This document shows, piece after piece, positions 23,993 to 33,187 of a stretch of DNA of 49,399 bases. The notes under the pieces were generated by a model. It searched no databases. It was not told the origin of the DNA and saw nothing but the letters and a program-made list of their open reading frames with translations. The position numbers and the translations under genes are program-made. This DNA is from Bacteroidota bacterium (GTDB taxonomy: Bacteria; Bacteroidota; Bacteroidia; B-17B0; Aurantibacillaceae), in contig CAUJCR010000050.1 in assembly GCA_963169355.1 (NCBI GenBank), positions 1 to 49,399 of the forward strand, given 5' to 3'. Positions within the stretch are counted from its first letter, which is position 1. Every line of letters starts with the position of its first letter.

Positions 23993-26900
23993 ATGATTCA
24001 TTTTTTCGGAAACCAGTTTAATAAAGTATTTGCAGTTCAAGCTCAAAACCAAATTTCGGCTGATGATGTAAAAAAACTTAACTGGCTGTTTGGAAATACT
24101 CAAAAAATAGAAAAATCATCTATTCAAGATACTTTTGTAGGACCACGTGCCGCTATGATTACACCTTGGAGTACGAATGCAGTTGAAATCACCCAAAATA
24201 TGGGAATTACTGGCATTATCCGAATTGAAGAATTTGAAAAGGTGTCAGCTGATTTTACAGATTTTGACCCCATGATTTCTCAAAAATATAACGAATTAAA
24301 TCAGGACATATACACGATTAACATTAAACCAGAACCAATATTAGAAATTTCTGATATTGCTACTTATAACAAATCAGAAGGATTAGCGCTAAGTGATGAA
24401 GAAATTGAATACTTAAACAAGTTATCAAACAAGCTCGAAAGAAAATTAACCGATTCAGAAATATTTGCTTTTTCTCAAGCTAACTCCGAGCATTGTCGTC
24501 ATAAAATTTTTAATGGAACCTTTGTAGTGGATGGCGAAACCAAACCTACTTCTTTATTTAAACTCATTAAAAAAACATCTGAAACAAATCCAAACGAAAT
24601 TGTTTCGGCTTATAAAGACAATGTTGCTTTTATCAAAGGACCAAGTGTTACACAATTTGCACCCAAAAGCGCCGATAAACCTGATTTTTATACTGAAAAA
24701 GAATTTGAATCAGTATTATCATTAAAAGCTGAAACACATAATTTTCCTACAACAGTTGAACCATTTAATGGCGCTGCTACAGGTTCTGGAGGTGAAATTC
24801 GCGACCGATTAGCTGGTGGACAAGGCTCATTGCCATTAGCAGGAACTGCAGTATATATGACCGCTTACTCTCGCTTAGAGGATGGCAGAAATTGGGAAGC
24901 TGGTATGAAAGAACGAAAATGGCTATACCAAACACCAATGGACATTTTAATTAAAGCATCTAATGGTGCTTCTGATTTTGGAAATAAATTCGGACAACCA
25001 CTCATTACAGGCTCTGTATTAACATTTGAGCATAACGAAAATAATCGCAAACTAGGTTATGATAAAGTAATTATGCAAGCTGGCGGAATTGGTTATGCTA
25101 AGTTAAATCAAGCCATTAAAAAAACGCCAAAAGCAGGCGATAAAATAGTGATTCTTGGTGGCGAAAATTATCGTATTGGTATGGGCGGTGCGGCTGTTTC
25201 TTCGGCTGATACTGGTGCATTTGGTTCAGGTATTGAATTAAATGCTATACAACGCTCAAATCCAGAAATGCAAAAACGAGCAGCAAATGCTATTCGTGGG
25301 TTAGTAGAGAGTGATAACAACCCCATCATTTCAATTCATGATCACGGCGCTGGTGGGCACCTCAATTGTTTATCTGAATTAGTAGAAGCTACTGGTGGAT
25401 TCATTGACTTAGATAAATTACCGGTTGGTGATCCAACCTTATCAGCAAAAGAAATAATTGGTAACGAATCTCAAGAAAGAATGGGATTAGTTATTGGCAA
25501 TACAGATTTAGAAACATTACAAAAAGTTGCGGAGCGCGAACGCTCGCCTATGTACACAGTAGGAGATGTTACCAACGATCATCGTTTTACATTTCAATCA
25601 AAAACAACAGGCGAAAAACCAATGGACTACGCCTTAGAAGATTTTTTTGGTAGTTCGCCCAAAACAATCATGACAGATAAATCTGTAAAAAGAAATTATG
25701 CCGAGCTAAATTATTCAACTTCTCAAATTCCCACTTACCTTCATCAGGTTTTACAATTAGAAGCTGTAGCCTGTAAAGATTGGTTAACCAATAAAGTAGA
25801 TCGTTGTGTGGGCGGACGTGTTGCCAAGCAACAAAATTGCGGTCCATTACATTTACCATTAAATAACGTAGGTGTAATGGCATTAGATTTTAAATGTCAT
25901 GAAGGCATTGCAACAACCATCGGTCATTCGCCAATTTCGGCATTAATAAGTCCAAAGGCAGGTTCTAGAAATTCAATAGCTGAAGCATTAACCAACATGG
26001 TGTGGGCACCGCTTAAAGGAGGCTTATCGGCCGTATCGCTTTCAGCAAACTGGATGTGGCCTTGCAAAAATGAAGGCGAAGATGCTCGCTTATATGAAGC
26101 CGTGCAAGCTTGTTCGGATTTTGCAATTGAATTAGGTATTAATATTCCAACGGGTAAAGATTCATTATCAATGAAACAAAAATACCCTAATGATGAAGTG
26201 ATTGCACCTGGCACCGTCATCATTTCTGCCATTGGCAATTGCACTAATATCACCAAAGTAGTGGAGCCTGTTTTAAAACGTAATGGGGGTAATATCTATT
26301 ATCTTAATTTTTCGCAAGACACTTTTAAACTTGGCGGTTCATCTTTAGCACAAATTCTAAATAAAATTGGTACTGAAACACCAACAATACAAGATGCCAC
26401 TTATTTCAAAAAAGCATTTAACACATTACAACAACTTATAAATGCTGGTAAAATTAATGCAGGACACGACGTAGGTAGCGGAGGGCTTGTTACAACTTTA
26501 CTAGAATTATGTTTTGCAGATGTAAACATTGGTGCACAGTATGACTTATCAGTTTTGAATGAGAAAGACACCGTGAAAGCATTATTTAATGAAAATATTG
26601 CTGTTGTTTTTCAAGCAGACAGTTCTATTGAAGCCGAATTTACTAAAGCAGGTATTCAAATATTTAAAATTGGTTCCGTATTAGAAGGCGATACTATTTC
26701 TATAAAAAATAATTCCGACTCATTTACGTTTAGTGTTTCTGAAACGAGAGATGTATGGTATAAAACATCGTATCTTTTAGATTTAAAACAATCTAAAAAC
26801 GGAATGGCTGCTGAACGATACAAAAACTATAAGCATCAACCTTTACAATTTACTTTCCCAAAACATTTTGATGGAAAAATGCCTGTTGTTGTTAGCAAAC

Positions 26901-27649
26901 GACCTAAAGCAGCTATCATCAGAGAAAAAGGTAGCAACTCCGAAAGAGAAATGGCTAATGCCATGTATTTGGCTGGGTTTGACGTAAAAGACGTACACAT
27001 GACTGATTTAATTTCGGGTAGAGAAACTTTGGAGGACATTCAGTTTATAGGAGCTGTAGGAGGTTTTTCAAATTCCGATGTACTAGGCTCAGCAAAAGGT
27101 TGGGCTGGAGCTTTTTTATATAACGAAAAAGCTAAAACAGCTTTAAATAATTTCTTTAAACGCAAAGACACTTTATCAGTTGGGATTTGTAATGGCTGTC
27201 AATTGTTTATGGAATTAGATTTAATCAATCCTGAGCACGATGTTCATGGCAAGATGCACCACAACACTTCGGGTAAACACGAAAGTGGCTTTACATCTGT
27301 TACGGTACAAAAAAATAACTCAGTGATGCTTTCTACACTCGAAGGAGCTACTTTAGGCGTATGGATTTCGCATGGCGAAGGTAAATTTAAGCTTCCTAAG
27401 TCGGAGCAAGATTACCATATTGTAGCTAAGTATGCTTATGAAAATTATCCTGCTAACCCAAATGGCTCTGACTACAACACTGCCATGTTGTGCGATAAAA
27501 CAGGAAGGCATTTAGTAACCATGCCACATATTGAACGTAGTATCTTTCCTTGGAACTGGGCTTATTACAACAACCAACAAGACCAAGTAACACCGTGGCT
27601 TGAGGCTTTTGTAAATGCTAGAAAATGGATTGAGAACCAAACCAACTAA
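23993..27649 (+). CDS. purL: phosphoribosylformylglycinamidine synthase (single-chain PurL)
   Basis: A 1218-residue enzyme that converts FGAR and glutamine to FGAM, the fourth step of purine synthesis. An N-terminal PurS-like region is followed by a linker containing SEHCRHKIFNG (near 170), then the FGAM synthase domain with its duplicated AIRS-type halves (KAETHNFPT, DHGAGGHLNCL, GKDSLSMK, HDVGSGGL). The C-terminal glutamine amidotransferase has nucleophile Cys1066 in VGICNGCQ and His1179/Glu1181 in MPHIERS. The start is the ATG at 23993: a longer TTG start would overlap the -7 promoter box. The stop codon overlaps the convergent yigZ-type gene by 4 bp, so there is no room for a separate terminator. 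Confidence 0.96.
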   Translation: MIHFFGNQFNKVFAVQAQNQISADDVKKLNWLFGNTQKIEKSSIQDTFVGPRAAMITPWSTNAVEITQNMGITGIIRIEEFEKVSADFTDFDPMISQKYNELNQDIYTINIKPEPILEISDIATYNKSEGLALSDEEIEYLNKLSNKLERKLTDSEIFAFSQANSEHCRHKIFNGTFVVDGETKPTSLFKLIKKTSETNPNEIVSAYKDNVAFIKGPSVTQFAPKSADKPDFYTEKEFESVLSLKAETHNFPTTVEPFNGAATGSGGEIRDRLAGGQGSLPLAGTAVYMTAYSRLEDGRNWEAGMKERKWLYQTPMDILIKASNGASDFGNKFGQPLITGSVLTFEHNENNRKLGYDKVIMQAGGIGYAKLNQAIKKTPKAGDKIVILGGENYRIGMGGAAVSSADTGAFGSGIELNAIQRSNPEMQKRAANAIRGLVESDNNPIISIHDHGAGGHLNCLSELVEATGGFIDLDKLPVGDPTLSAKEIIGNESQERMGLVIGNTDLETLQKVAERERSPMYTVGDVTNDHRFTFQSKTTGEKPMDYALEDFFGSSPKTIMTDKSVKRNYAELNYSTSQIPTYLHQVLQLEAVACKDWLTNKVDRCVGGRVAKQQNCGPLHLPLNNVGVMALDFKCHEGIATTIGHSPISALISPKAGSRNSIAEALTNMVWAPLKGGLSAVSLSANWMWPCKNEGEDARLYEAVQACSDFAIELGINIPTGKDSLSMKQKYPNDEVIAPGTVIISAIGNCTNITKVVEPVLKRNGGNIYYLNFSQDTFKLGGSSLAQILNKIGTETPTIQDATYFKKAFNTLQQLINAGKINAGHDVGSGGLVTTLLELCFADVNIGAQYDLSVLNEKDTVKALFNENIAVVFQADSSIEAEFTKAGIQIFKIGSVLEGDTISIKNNSDSFTFSVSETRDVWYKTSYLLDLKQSKNGMAAERYKNYKHQPLQFTFPKHFDGKMPVVVSKRPKAAIIREKGSNSEREMANAMYLAGFDVKDVHMTDLISGRETLEDIQFIGAVGGFSNSDVLGSAKGWAGAFLYNEKAKTALNNFFKRKDTLSVGICNGCQLFMELDLINPEHDVHGKMHHNTSGKHESGFTSVTVQKNNSVMLSTLEGATLGVWISHGEGKFKLPKSEQDYHIVAKYAYENYPANPNGSDYNTAMLCDKTGRHLVTMPHIERSIFPWNWAYYNNQQDQVTPWLEAFVNARKWIENQTN

Positions 27650-28257
27650 TTTGAAGAGTAAGCAATTTTCAAATCAGAAATTAGTTTTAATTTCTCTTCG
27701 CAGGCATCGCTATTTAACTTTCGCAAACTAAAAGTAATAGCACATGCATTATCAAAATTTTGTTGTGTGATTTTAGCGTCATATTGTTTCAATATGCGCA
27801 TCACATCATTCATCTGCTCAAAATTAAACTGAATAGTGTAATGAAATAAGATATGTTTTTCTACAATCTCAGACACCTTTAAAACCTCTGCTGCAGCATT
27901 TTTATAGGCATTAATTAATCCACCAACGCCTAGTAATGTTCCTCCAAAATACCTTACAACAACTATTAACAGGTTGGTTAAATCATTACTTTGAATTTGT
28001 CCTAATATCGGTTTTCCGGCCGTATTACTAGGCTCTCCATCATCATTGGCTCTGTAATTTAATTTATCTGCACCTAAACGATAAGCATAACAATGATGAT
28101 TAGCAGAATGATGCTCTTTTTTTAGTTGTTGGAGATACGATTTTATTTGTTGTTCATTTTCAACCGGAAAAGCAAATGCCAAAAACTTACTTCCCTTATC
28201 CTTATAAATTGCTTCGGCAGATTTATTTATTGTAAAATATGTATTGCTAAATAACAT
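27646..28257 (-). CDS. YigZ/IMPACT family protein (UPF0029)
   Basis: A 203-residue protein. The N-terminal IMPACT/UPF0029 domain (about 1-120) has the family signature: KGSKFLAFAFPV, the HHSANHHCYAYR block, NDDGEPSNTAGKPIL and VVRYFGGTLLGVGGL. The C-terminal ~70 residues form the small ferredoxin-like domain (FHYTIQFNFEQMNDVMRIL). Biochemical role in bacteria is not settled. It is the last gene of a ribD / EamA / yigZ minus-strand unit (7-nt gap) and overlaps the 3' end of purL. Confidence 0.9.
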   Translation of the reverse strand: MLFSNTYFTINKSAEAIYKDKGSKFLAFAFPVENEQQIKSYLQQLKKEHHSANHHCYAYRLGADKLNYRANDDGEPSNTAGKPILGQIQSNDLTNLLIVVVRYFGGTLLGVGGLINAYKNAAAEVLKVSEIVEKHILFHYTIQFNFEQMNDVMRILKQYDAKITQQNFDNACAITFSLRKLNSDACEEKLKLISDLKIAYSSN

Positions 28258-28264
28258 GTAGTTT

Positions 28265-29134
28265 TCAACTTAAAATTCCTAATACAATAATAGCAACTAA
28301 ACTTATTGCTATACCTAACCAATTTTTAGAAGATAATTTCTCTTTATAAATCACAACCGATGTAAGTGTAGATACTGCTAATATACTTAGATTATTAATT
28401 GGAAATAATACAGAAGGCTCTAACACGTTGCTATTTAAGGCTTGCACAATACTATACATTGTACCAAAATTAATCACTCCTATTATCAATCCACTTGGAA
28501 TGGCTTTCATATCAATTTTACTTTTAGCATTTAAAATTTGGAAAAGAACAATCAAAATTCCTATCACAAATGCCGTTAAAAATATGGCTGCTAAAAACGC
28601 ATCAAAATCGGTTTGAGTTAATAAATATTTTTGCGCATAATTTATAGATGAATCAATAACTCCACTACTCACAAAAATAATGAAAGGCATTAACCACCAC
28701 TGTTTTTTAAGTTGAATTGCGCCTTCATCTTTTTTAGAAACTAAATAAACTGCCATTAATGCCAATATAATCCCTATTAATTTTATAATCGTTAGCTTAT
28801 CCTGATAAAAAATAATAGCAACACTAATTGGTATAACAACTGCCATACGGTTAGCTACTTGTGCAACCGAAATTCCAGAATTGGCTGTAACTTTTGCAAT
28901 TAGAAATAAAGAGAAAATAAAAACAAAGCCTAGAAATACCGCTAAGTAAAACCATTGTTGATGGTACAAATTAAATATAGTAACATTGGATTGCGTTGTG
29001 TAAAAGCCCATTACAAAGGCCGAAAAATAATTAACGATAATGGCTTGAAAAGCATTTACCTGCTTATTGGCTATTACTTTAAAAGAAATAGCAAATAAAG
29101 TTGAAGTAACAATGGATAGGAGCAAATAAATCAT
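28265..29134 (-). CDS. EamA/DMT family transporter
   Basis: A 289-residue protein with about ten hydrophobic helices in two similar halves, the EamA pattern. Helix pairs include LLSIVTSTLFAISFKV at the start, MAVVIPISVAIIFYQDKLT in the first half and PINNLSILAVSTLTSVVIYKEKLS in the second. Each half closes with the typical 'YxDKLT/YKEKLS ... IxLIGI' segment. Substrate unknown. Its ATG directly abuts the ribD stop (TAAATG), so it is co-translated with ribD; a link to riboflavin traffic is conceivable but not shown by the sequence. Confidence 0.88.
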   Translation of the reverse strand: MIYLLLSIVTSTLFAISFKVIANKQVNAFQAIIVNYFSAFVMGFYTTQSNVTIFNLYHQQWFYLAVFLGFVFIFSLFLIAKVTANSGISVAQVANRMAVVIPISVAIIFYQDKLTIIKLIGIILALMAVYLVSKKDEGAIQLKKQWWLMPFIIFVSSGVIDSSINYAQKYLLTQTDFDAFLAAIFLTAFVIGILIVLFQILNAKSKIDMKAIPSGLIIGVINFGTMYSIVQALNSNVLEPSVLFPINNLSILAVSTLTSVVIYKEKLSSKNWLGIAISLVAIIVLGILS

Positions 29135-30184
29135 TTACATATTTTTGAAATAATACAAATCATCGTCTCCTACTTTCAATTTCTGAAAGGAACTTGAAAA
29201 ATTAATCTCAGGAGCAGGTAACCCATTTACAAACTGTTTTTTCGAATTAATAAATACTCGAGCCTCATCCCATACATTAGTATTCATAAAATGATAAATG
29301 GTATTAGTGCCGCCCTCTACTATTACACTTGAAATTTGGTGTTGATAACAATAATCCATCACACAATCTATTTTTCGGTTCCAATCTATCTTCACAAAAT
29401 GTACATGATGTTGTATCTCATCTTTTTGAGTATTAAACACAATTGTTTTAGCGTCTTCATTAAAAATATTTAATCGTGCATCAACATCTGCATATCTTGA
29501 TAATAGCATTCGGGTAGGATTTTTTCCCTTTGATAATCTATTAGTAAGTAATGGATTATCGGCAATTAAAGTATTATGTCCAATTAATATGGCTTGCTCT
29601 TCACTTCGCCACTGATGCACTAAATATTTACTTTGTTCACCCGTAATCCAATTATCCGTTTTATCTTCTGGTAAAGGCCATCTACTAATGAAGTTATCTT
29701 GTGTTTGTGCCCATTTTAAAATTACATAAGGTCGTTTTTTTTCGTGATAGGTAAAAAAACGCTTATTAAGTTCTCTACAAGCTTGTTCCAAAATACCATA
29801 TTCAACTTCTATTCCAGCCGCTCTTAATTTTTCTACGCCTTTACCTGCTACTAATGGATTACTATCTAAATTTCCGATAACAACTTTTTTGATGTTTTTA
29901 GAGATAATCAAATCAGCGCAGGGAGGCGTTTTCCCATAATGAGAACAAGGCTCTAAATTAACATATAAAACTGCTCCATTCAACTCCTCATCACTCAACT
30001 GCATCATAGCATTAGGCTCAGCATGAGCTTGACCAAATTGCTCATGAAATCCTTTTGCAATAACACGATTATCCTTTACTATGATACAACCAACCATTGG
30101 ATTAGGAGCTACATTACCCAATCCATTAGCGGCTAATTGAATACATTGGTTTATATAAATTTCGTTTTGACTAGGTAAAGACAT
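29135..30184 (-). CDS. ribD: bifunctional riboflavin biosynthesis deaminase/reductase RibD
   Basis: A 349-residue protein. The N-terminal cytidine-deaminase-like domain has the zinc site H54-A-E56 plus Cys80 and Cys89 (HAEPNAM, LEPCSHYGKTPPC). The C-terminal reductase domain begins near 150 (RPYVILKWAQTQDN) and includes the NADPH-binding segment SVIVEGGTNTIYHF. It deaminates the pyrimidine formed by GTP cyclohydrolase II and reduces its ribose. No other rib gene is nearby, and there is no space for an FMN riboswitch in the 66-bp gap to yicC. Confidence 0.95.
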   Translation of the reverse strand: MSLPSQNEIYINQCIQLAANGLGNVAPNPMVGCIIVKDNRVIAKGFHEQFGQAHAEPNAMMQLSDEELNGAVLYVNLEPCSHYGKTPPCADLIISKNIKKVVIGNLDSNPLVAGKGVEKLRAAGIEVEYGILEQACRELNKRFFTYHEKKRPYVILKWAQTQDNFISRWPLPEDKTDNWITGEQSKYLVHQWRSEEQAILIGHNTLIADNPLLTNRLSKGKNPTRMLLSRYADVDARLNIFNEDAKTIVFNTQKDEIQHHVHFVKIDWNRKIDCVMDYCYQHQISSVIVEGGTNTIYHFMNTNVWDEARVFINSKKQFVNGLPAPEINFSSSFQKLKVGDDDLYYFKNM

Positions 30185-30214
30185 AAAAATTTGGTTTTAA
30201 AGATAAGATAATAA

Positions 30215-30246
30215 TTGCTTTAATAAACGATAAATCATTACTTTTA
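30215..30246 (+). promoter_or_regulatory. predicted promoter of yicC, leaderless type
   Basis: TTG at 30215-30217, 21 bp, then TACTTTTA at 30239-30246 (one mismatch to TAnnTTTG). Only 4 nt (TAGC) lie between the box and the yicC ATG. Confidence 0.45.
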
Positions 30247-30250
30247 TAGC

Positions 30251-31120
30251 ATGTTAAAATCAATGACAGGCTTTGGTAAAGCCTCTAAAGAATTTGAAAA
30301 TAAAACGGTGAATGTCGAGATTCGTTCATTAAACAGTAAGAGTTTAGATTTAAGTTTACGTTTATCTTCAACCTATCGTGATAAAGAACACGAACTTAAA
30401 AGTGAACTAGCTAAACAACTAGAACGTGGAAAAGTTGATTTATCAATTTATATAGAATCTAAAACCACCGAAACTCCAGTAGAAATTAATACTGAACTTG
30501 CTAAATCGTATTATCAAAAAATAAAACAATTAGCAAATGAACTAAACGAACCTACCGAACATATTATCTCTTATGTTCTTAAAATGCCTGATGTATTAAA
30601 ATCAGAACGCAAAGAACCAAACGAAAACGATTGGAAAGACATTATGAGTGTGGTGAGATTAGCCATTAATGAGTTAAATAAATTTAGAAGCGATGAAGGG
30701 CAATCTTTAGAGAAAGACTTTAAAACTCGTTTGCAAAATATTGAAGATTGCCTCAATCAAATAAAACAATTAGACGCTAACAGAATTACAGCTATTAAAG
30801 AACGTATTAAAAAAAATAGTGAAGAGTTAATTACTAAAGACAAATTTGACACTAATAGATTTGAACAAGAATTAATTTACTACATAGAGAAATTAGATAT
30901 TAACGAAGAAAAAGTAAGGCTTAAAACACATCTAGATTATTTTTATAAAACAATGCAGGAACCACTTGGGGGTAGAAAACTAAATTTTATTGCTCAAGAA
31001 ATTGGACGAGAAATCAACACCATTGGCTCTAAAGCAAATGATGCGGATATACAACGCTTAGTTGTAGTGATGAAAGATGAGCTTGAAAAAATTAAAGAAC
31101 AAACAAATAATGCACTTTAA
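30251..31120 (+). CDS. yicC: YicC/YloC family endoribonuclease
   Basis: A 289-residue protein opening with MLKSMTGFGKA, the invariant start of the YicC family. It has the YicC-like N domain (1-155) and the C-terminal DUF1732 (about 205-289) with EQELIYYIEKLDINEE and the block ending EIGREINTIGSKAND. E. coli YicC is reported as an endoribonuclease acting on RNA; the activity here is inferred from family membership. It begins a tight plus-strand run (yicC, small membrane protein, UbiA-like, beta-propeller). Confidence 0.95.
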   Translation: MLKSMTGFGKASKEFENKTVNVEIRSLNSKSLDLSLRLSSTYRDKEHELKSELAKQLERGKVDLSIYIESKTTETPVEINTELAKSYYQKIKQLANELNEPTEHIISYVLKMPDVLKSERKEPNENDWKDIMSVVRLAINELNKFRSDEGQSLEKDFKTRLQNIEDCLNQIKQLDANRITAIKERIKKNSEELITKDKFDTNRFEQELIYYIEKLDINEEKVRLKTHLDYFYKTMQEPLGGRKLNFIAQEIGREINTIGSKANDADIQRLVVVMKDELEKIKEQTNNAL

Positions 31121-31126
31121 CCATTT

Positions 31127-31378
31127 ATGAAACTCTTTAAAATATCAGGATATTTATCCATATCATTTGGGCTATTCAGTTGTTTGATTTTATTATTTCC
31201 TAATTTCGTTTTTTTCTCATTAATTTTTTCTTTCTTAGGTTTTATCTTTTCAGTTATTAATACATTTTTAAATGCTAAATATGAAATTAATAAAGGCTGG
31301 TTTAGCATTGGCTATATTGGCATGCTTTTATCATCTATTCCTATTTTAATTTTATTTAGTTTAGTTTCTTTTCAATAA
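31127..31378 (+). CDS. small integral membrane protein, unknown function
   Basis: An 83-residue protein with about three hydrophobic helices: SISFGLFSCLILLFPN near 12, FFSLIFSFLGFIFSVINTF near 29, and IGYIGMLLSSIPILILFSL near 62. It sits 6 nt after yicC, and its stop codon is immediately followed by the ATG of the UbiA-like gene, which argues that it is a real gene in the operon. I recognise no family. Confidence 0.7.
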   Translation: MKLFKISGYLSISFGLFSCLILLFPNFVFFSLIFSFLGFIFSVINTFLNAKYEINKGWFSIGYIGMLLSSIPILILFSLVSFQ

Positions 31379-32233
31379 ATGACAGCTATTTTAAAATACT
31401 TTTCGCTCGTAAAATTTAGTCATACAATTTTTGCACTCCCATTTGCATTTATTGGATTTACCTTAGCCATAAAAGAAGGTTATACTTTTACAACAGAACA
31501 ATTAGTGTTAATGCTTGTATGTATGGTTACGGCTCGAAATGCCGCAATGGCTTTTAACCGATATATTGACCGAAAATTTGACGCCTTAAATCCTAGAACT
31601 GCCATTAGAGAAATTCCAGCGGGGCTTATTAAACCTCAAAACGCATTATACTTTATTATCTTTAATTGTCTTTTGTTTATTGTAGCTACCTATTTAATTA
31701 ATCCTATTTGTTTTTACTTATCGCCTGTTGCCTTATTTGTTGTTTTATTTTATAGCTACACCAAACGCTTTACACCACTCTGCCATCTTGTATTAGGTTG
31801 TGGTTTAGCCTTAGCTCCTATTGGCGCTTATTTAGTGCTTAGCGCTCAATTTGCATGGCTTCCTATCCTCTTTTCATTTACTGTTTTAACATGGGTAAGT
31901 GGTTTTGATATTATTTACGCACTACAAGATGAACAATTTGATAGAGCGCATCAACTCAACTCTATTCCCGTATTATTAGGTACTAAGGGAGCTTTACGCT
32001 TTTCCGAATTTCTACACCTCATTTCTGTTACTTGTGTTATTTTAGCTGGAATTTATGGCAACTTTAATTTTATATATTGGATAGGTGTAGCTATTTTCTC
32101 AGCACTTATTATCTATCAACATGCAATTGTAAAACCAAATGATTTATCGAGGGTTAATTTAGCTTTTGGAACCACTAATGGCATTGCTAGTTTTATTTTT
32201 GCTTGCTTCACTATCACTTCATTTTTTATTTAG
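31379..32233 (+). CDS. UbiA-family prenyltransferase (menaquinone-type)
   Basis: A 284-residue membrane enzyme with about eight to nine helices. The first prenyl-diphosphate/Mg site is N60-xxx-D64-xxx-D68 (AFNRYIDRKFD) and the second is D184/D189 (YALQDEQFDRA). This pattern is that of the 4-hydroxybenzoate-polyprenyltransferase-like group which, in bacteria lacking ubiquinone, is thought to prenylate a menaquinone precursor (MqnP in the futalosine route). It would act in the inner membrane. The start abuts the stop of the small membrane protein. The exact acceptor is inferred. Confidence 0.9.
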   Translation: MTAILKYFSLVKFSHTIFALPFAFIGFTLAIKEGYTFTTEQLVLMLVCMVTARNAAMAFNRYIDRKFDALNPRTAIREIPAGLIKPQNALYFIIFNCLLFIVATYLINPICFYLSPVALFVVLFYSYTKRFTPLCHLVLGCGLALAPIGAYLVLSAQFAWLPILFSFTVLTWVSGFDIIYALQDEQFDRAHQLNSIPVLLGTKGALRFSEFLHLISVTCVILAGIYGNFNFIYWIGVAIFSALIIYQHAIVKPNDLSRVNLAFGTTNGIASFIFACFTITSFFI

Positions 32234-32236
32234 GAG

Positions 32237-33124
32237 ATGTTAGTAATTCATAAACATATATACATTTTCGTTTGCATTATTCTCCCTTTAATTACCATTG
32301 CACAGAACAATCAATTGCAATACAATCTTAATAATCCTCAACAAACATTAATTCTACCGCCCATTATACATGAAATATCAGGAATTACTATGATAGATTC
32401 AAATACCGTAGCTTGTGTTCAAGATGAAATGGGAATTGTTTTTATTTACAATTTAAAAGACCAAAAAATAAGCAAGGAATTAACTTTTGGACCTAATGGA
32501 GATTACGAAGGCATTACCAAAGTAAATCAATCATTATATGTGTTACGCAGCGATGGTGTTGTTTTTGAAATTGAAGATTATCAAGCTAAAAAAATTTCAG
32601 TTAAAACAATTCATACAGGTATAACCGCCGAAAACAACGAAGGACTATGTTACGATCCATCAAAACACCGATTATTGATAGGCGCAAAAGGAAGAATAAA
32701 TAAAGAACCCAATAATAAAAACATTAGACTCATTTATGAATTAGATTTAAATACAAAAAAACTGAAAACAACACCTATTTATACTTTTCAACTACCAGAC
32801 ATTAATACACAAGCCAAACAACTAAATTATCCATTTAACACCCATCAAACTAAAAAAGGTAAAGTAATTGAGAAAGGACTAAGATTTAATACTTCAGAAA
32901 TTGCCTTACACCCAATTACAGGGCATTTATACGTCCTATCAGCATCTGACTATTGCCTAATGATTCTTACGCATTTAGGCGAATTGATACATATTGAAAA
33001 GCTGAACCCCAACCTATTTAGAAAAGCAGAAGGAATGTCGTTTTTAGATAATGGCACTTTATTTATAAGTAACGAAGGTAAAACAGATAAGCCAACCTTA
33101 TTACGTTTTCAACATACTCCTTAA
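32237..33124 (+). CDS. secreted SdiA-regulated-like beta-propeller protein
   Basis: A 295-residue protein with signal peptide (IYIFVCIILPLITIAQ, cleavage near 22). Its beta-strand-rich body has recurring propeller motifs: IHEISGITMIDSNTVACVQDE, NGDYEGITKV, NNEGLCYDPSKHRLLIGAKG, FNTSEIALHPITGHLYVLSA and KAEGMSFLDNGTLFISNEG. The repeated 'EGI/EGL/EGM' strands are typical of the SdiA-regulated (YjiK) family. Function unknown, possibly periplasmic ligand or lactone-type hydrolase-like binding. It follows the prenyltransferase gene by 3 nt. Confidence 0.8.
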   Translation: MLVIHKHIYIFVCIILPLITIAQNNQLQYNLNNPQQTLILPPIIHEISGITMIDSNTVACVQDEMGIVFIYNLKDQKISKELTFGPNGDYEGITKVNQSLYVLRSDGVVFEIEDYQAKKISVKTIHTGITAENNEGLCYDPSKHRLLIGAKGRINKEPNNKNIRLIYELDLNTKKLKTTPIYTFQLPDINTQAKQLNYPFNTHQTKKGKVIEKGLRFNTSEIALHPITGHLYVLSASDYCLMILTHLGELIHIEKLNPNLFRKAEGMSFLDNGTLFISNEGKTDKPTLLRFQHTP

Positions 33125-33187
33125 ATAGAATTGCACATGTTTAATCTAGGTTAAACACTTGAATACAATTAATACGTTATAAAAAAA

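Noticed and set aside
30185..30250. FMN riboswitch upstream of ribD
   Set aside because: The gap to yicC is only 66 bp, too short, and no conserved RFN-type sequence is present.
33125..33187. Terminator between the beta-propeller and dus genes
   Set aside because: Only a weak GTTTAA/TTAAAC pairing is seen, with no T-run on either strand at the right distance.
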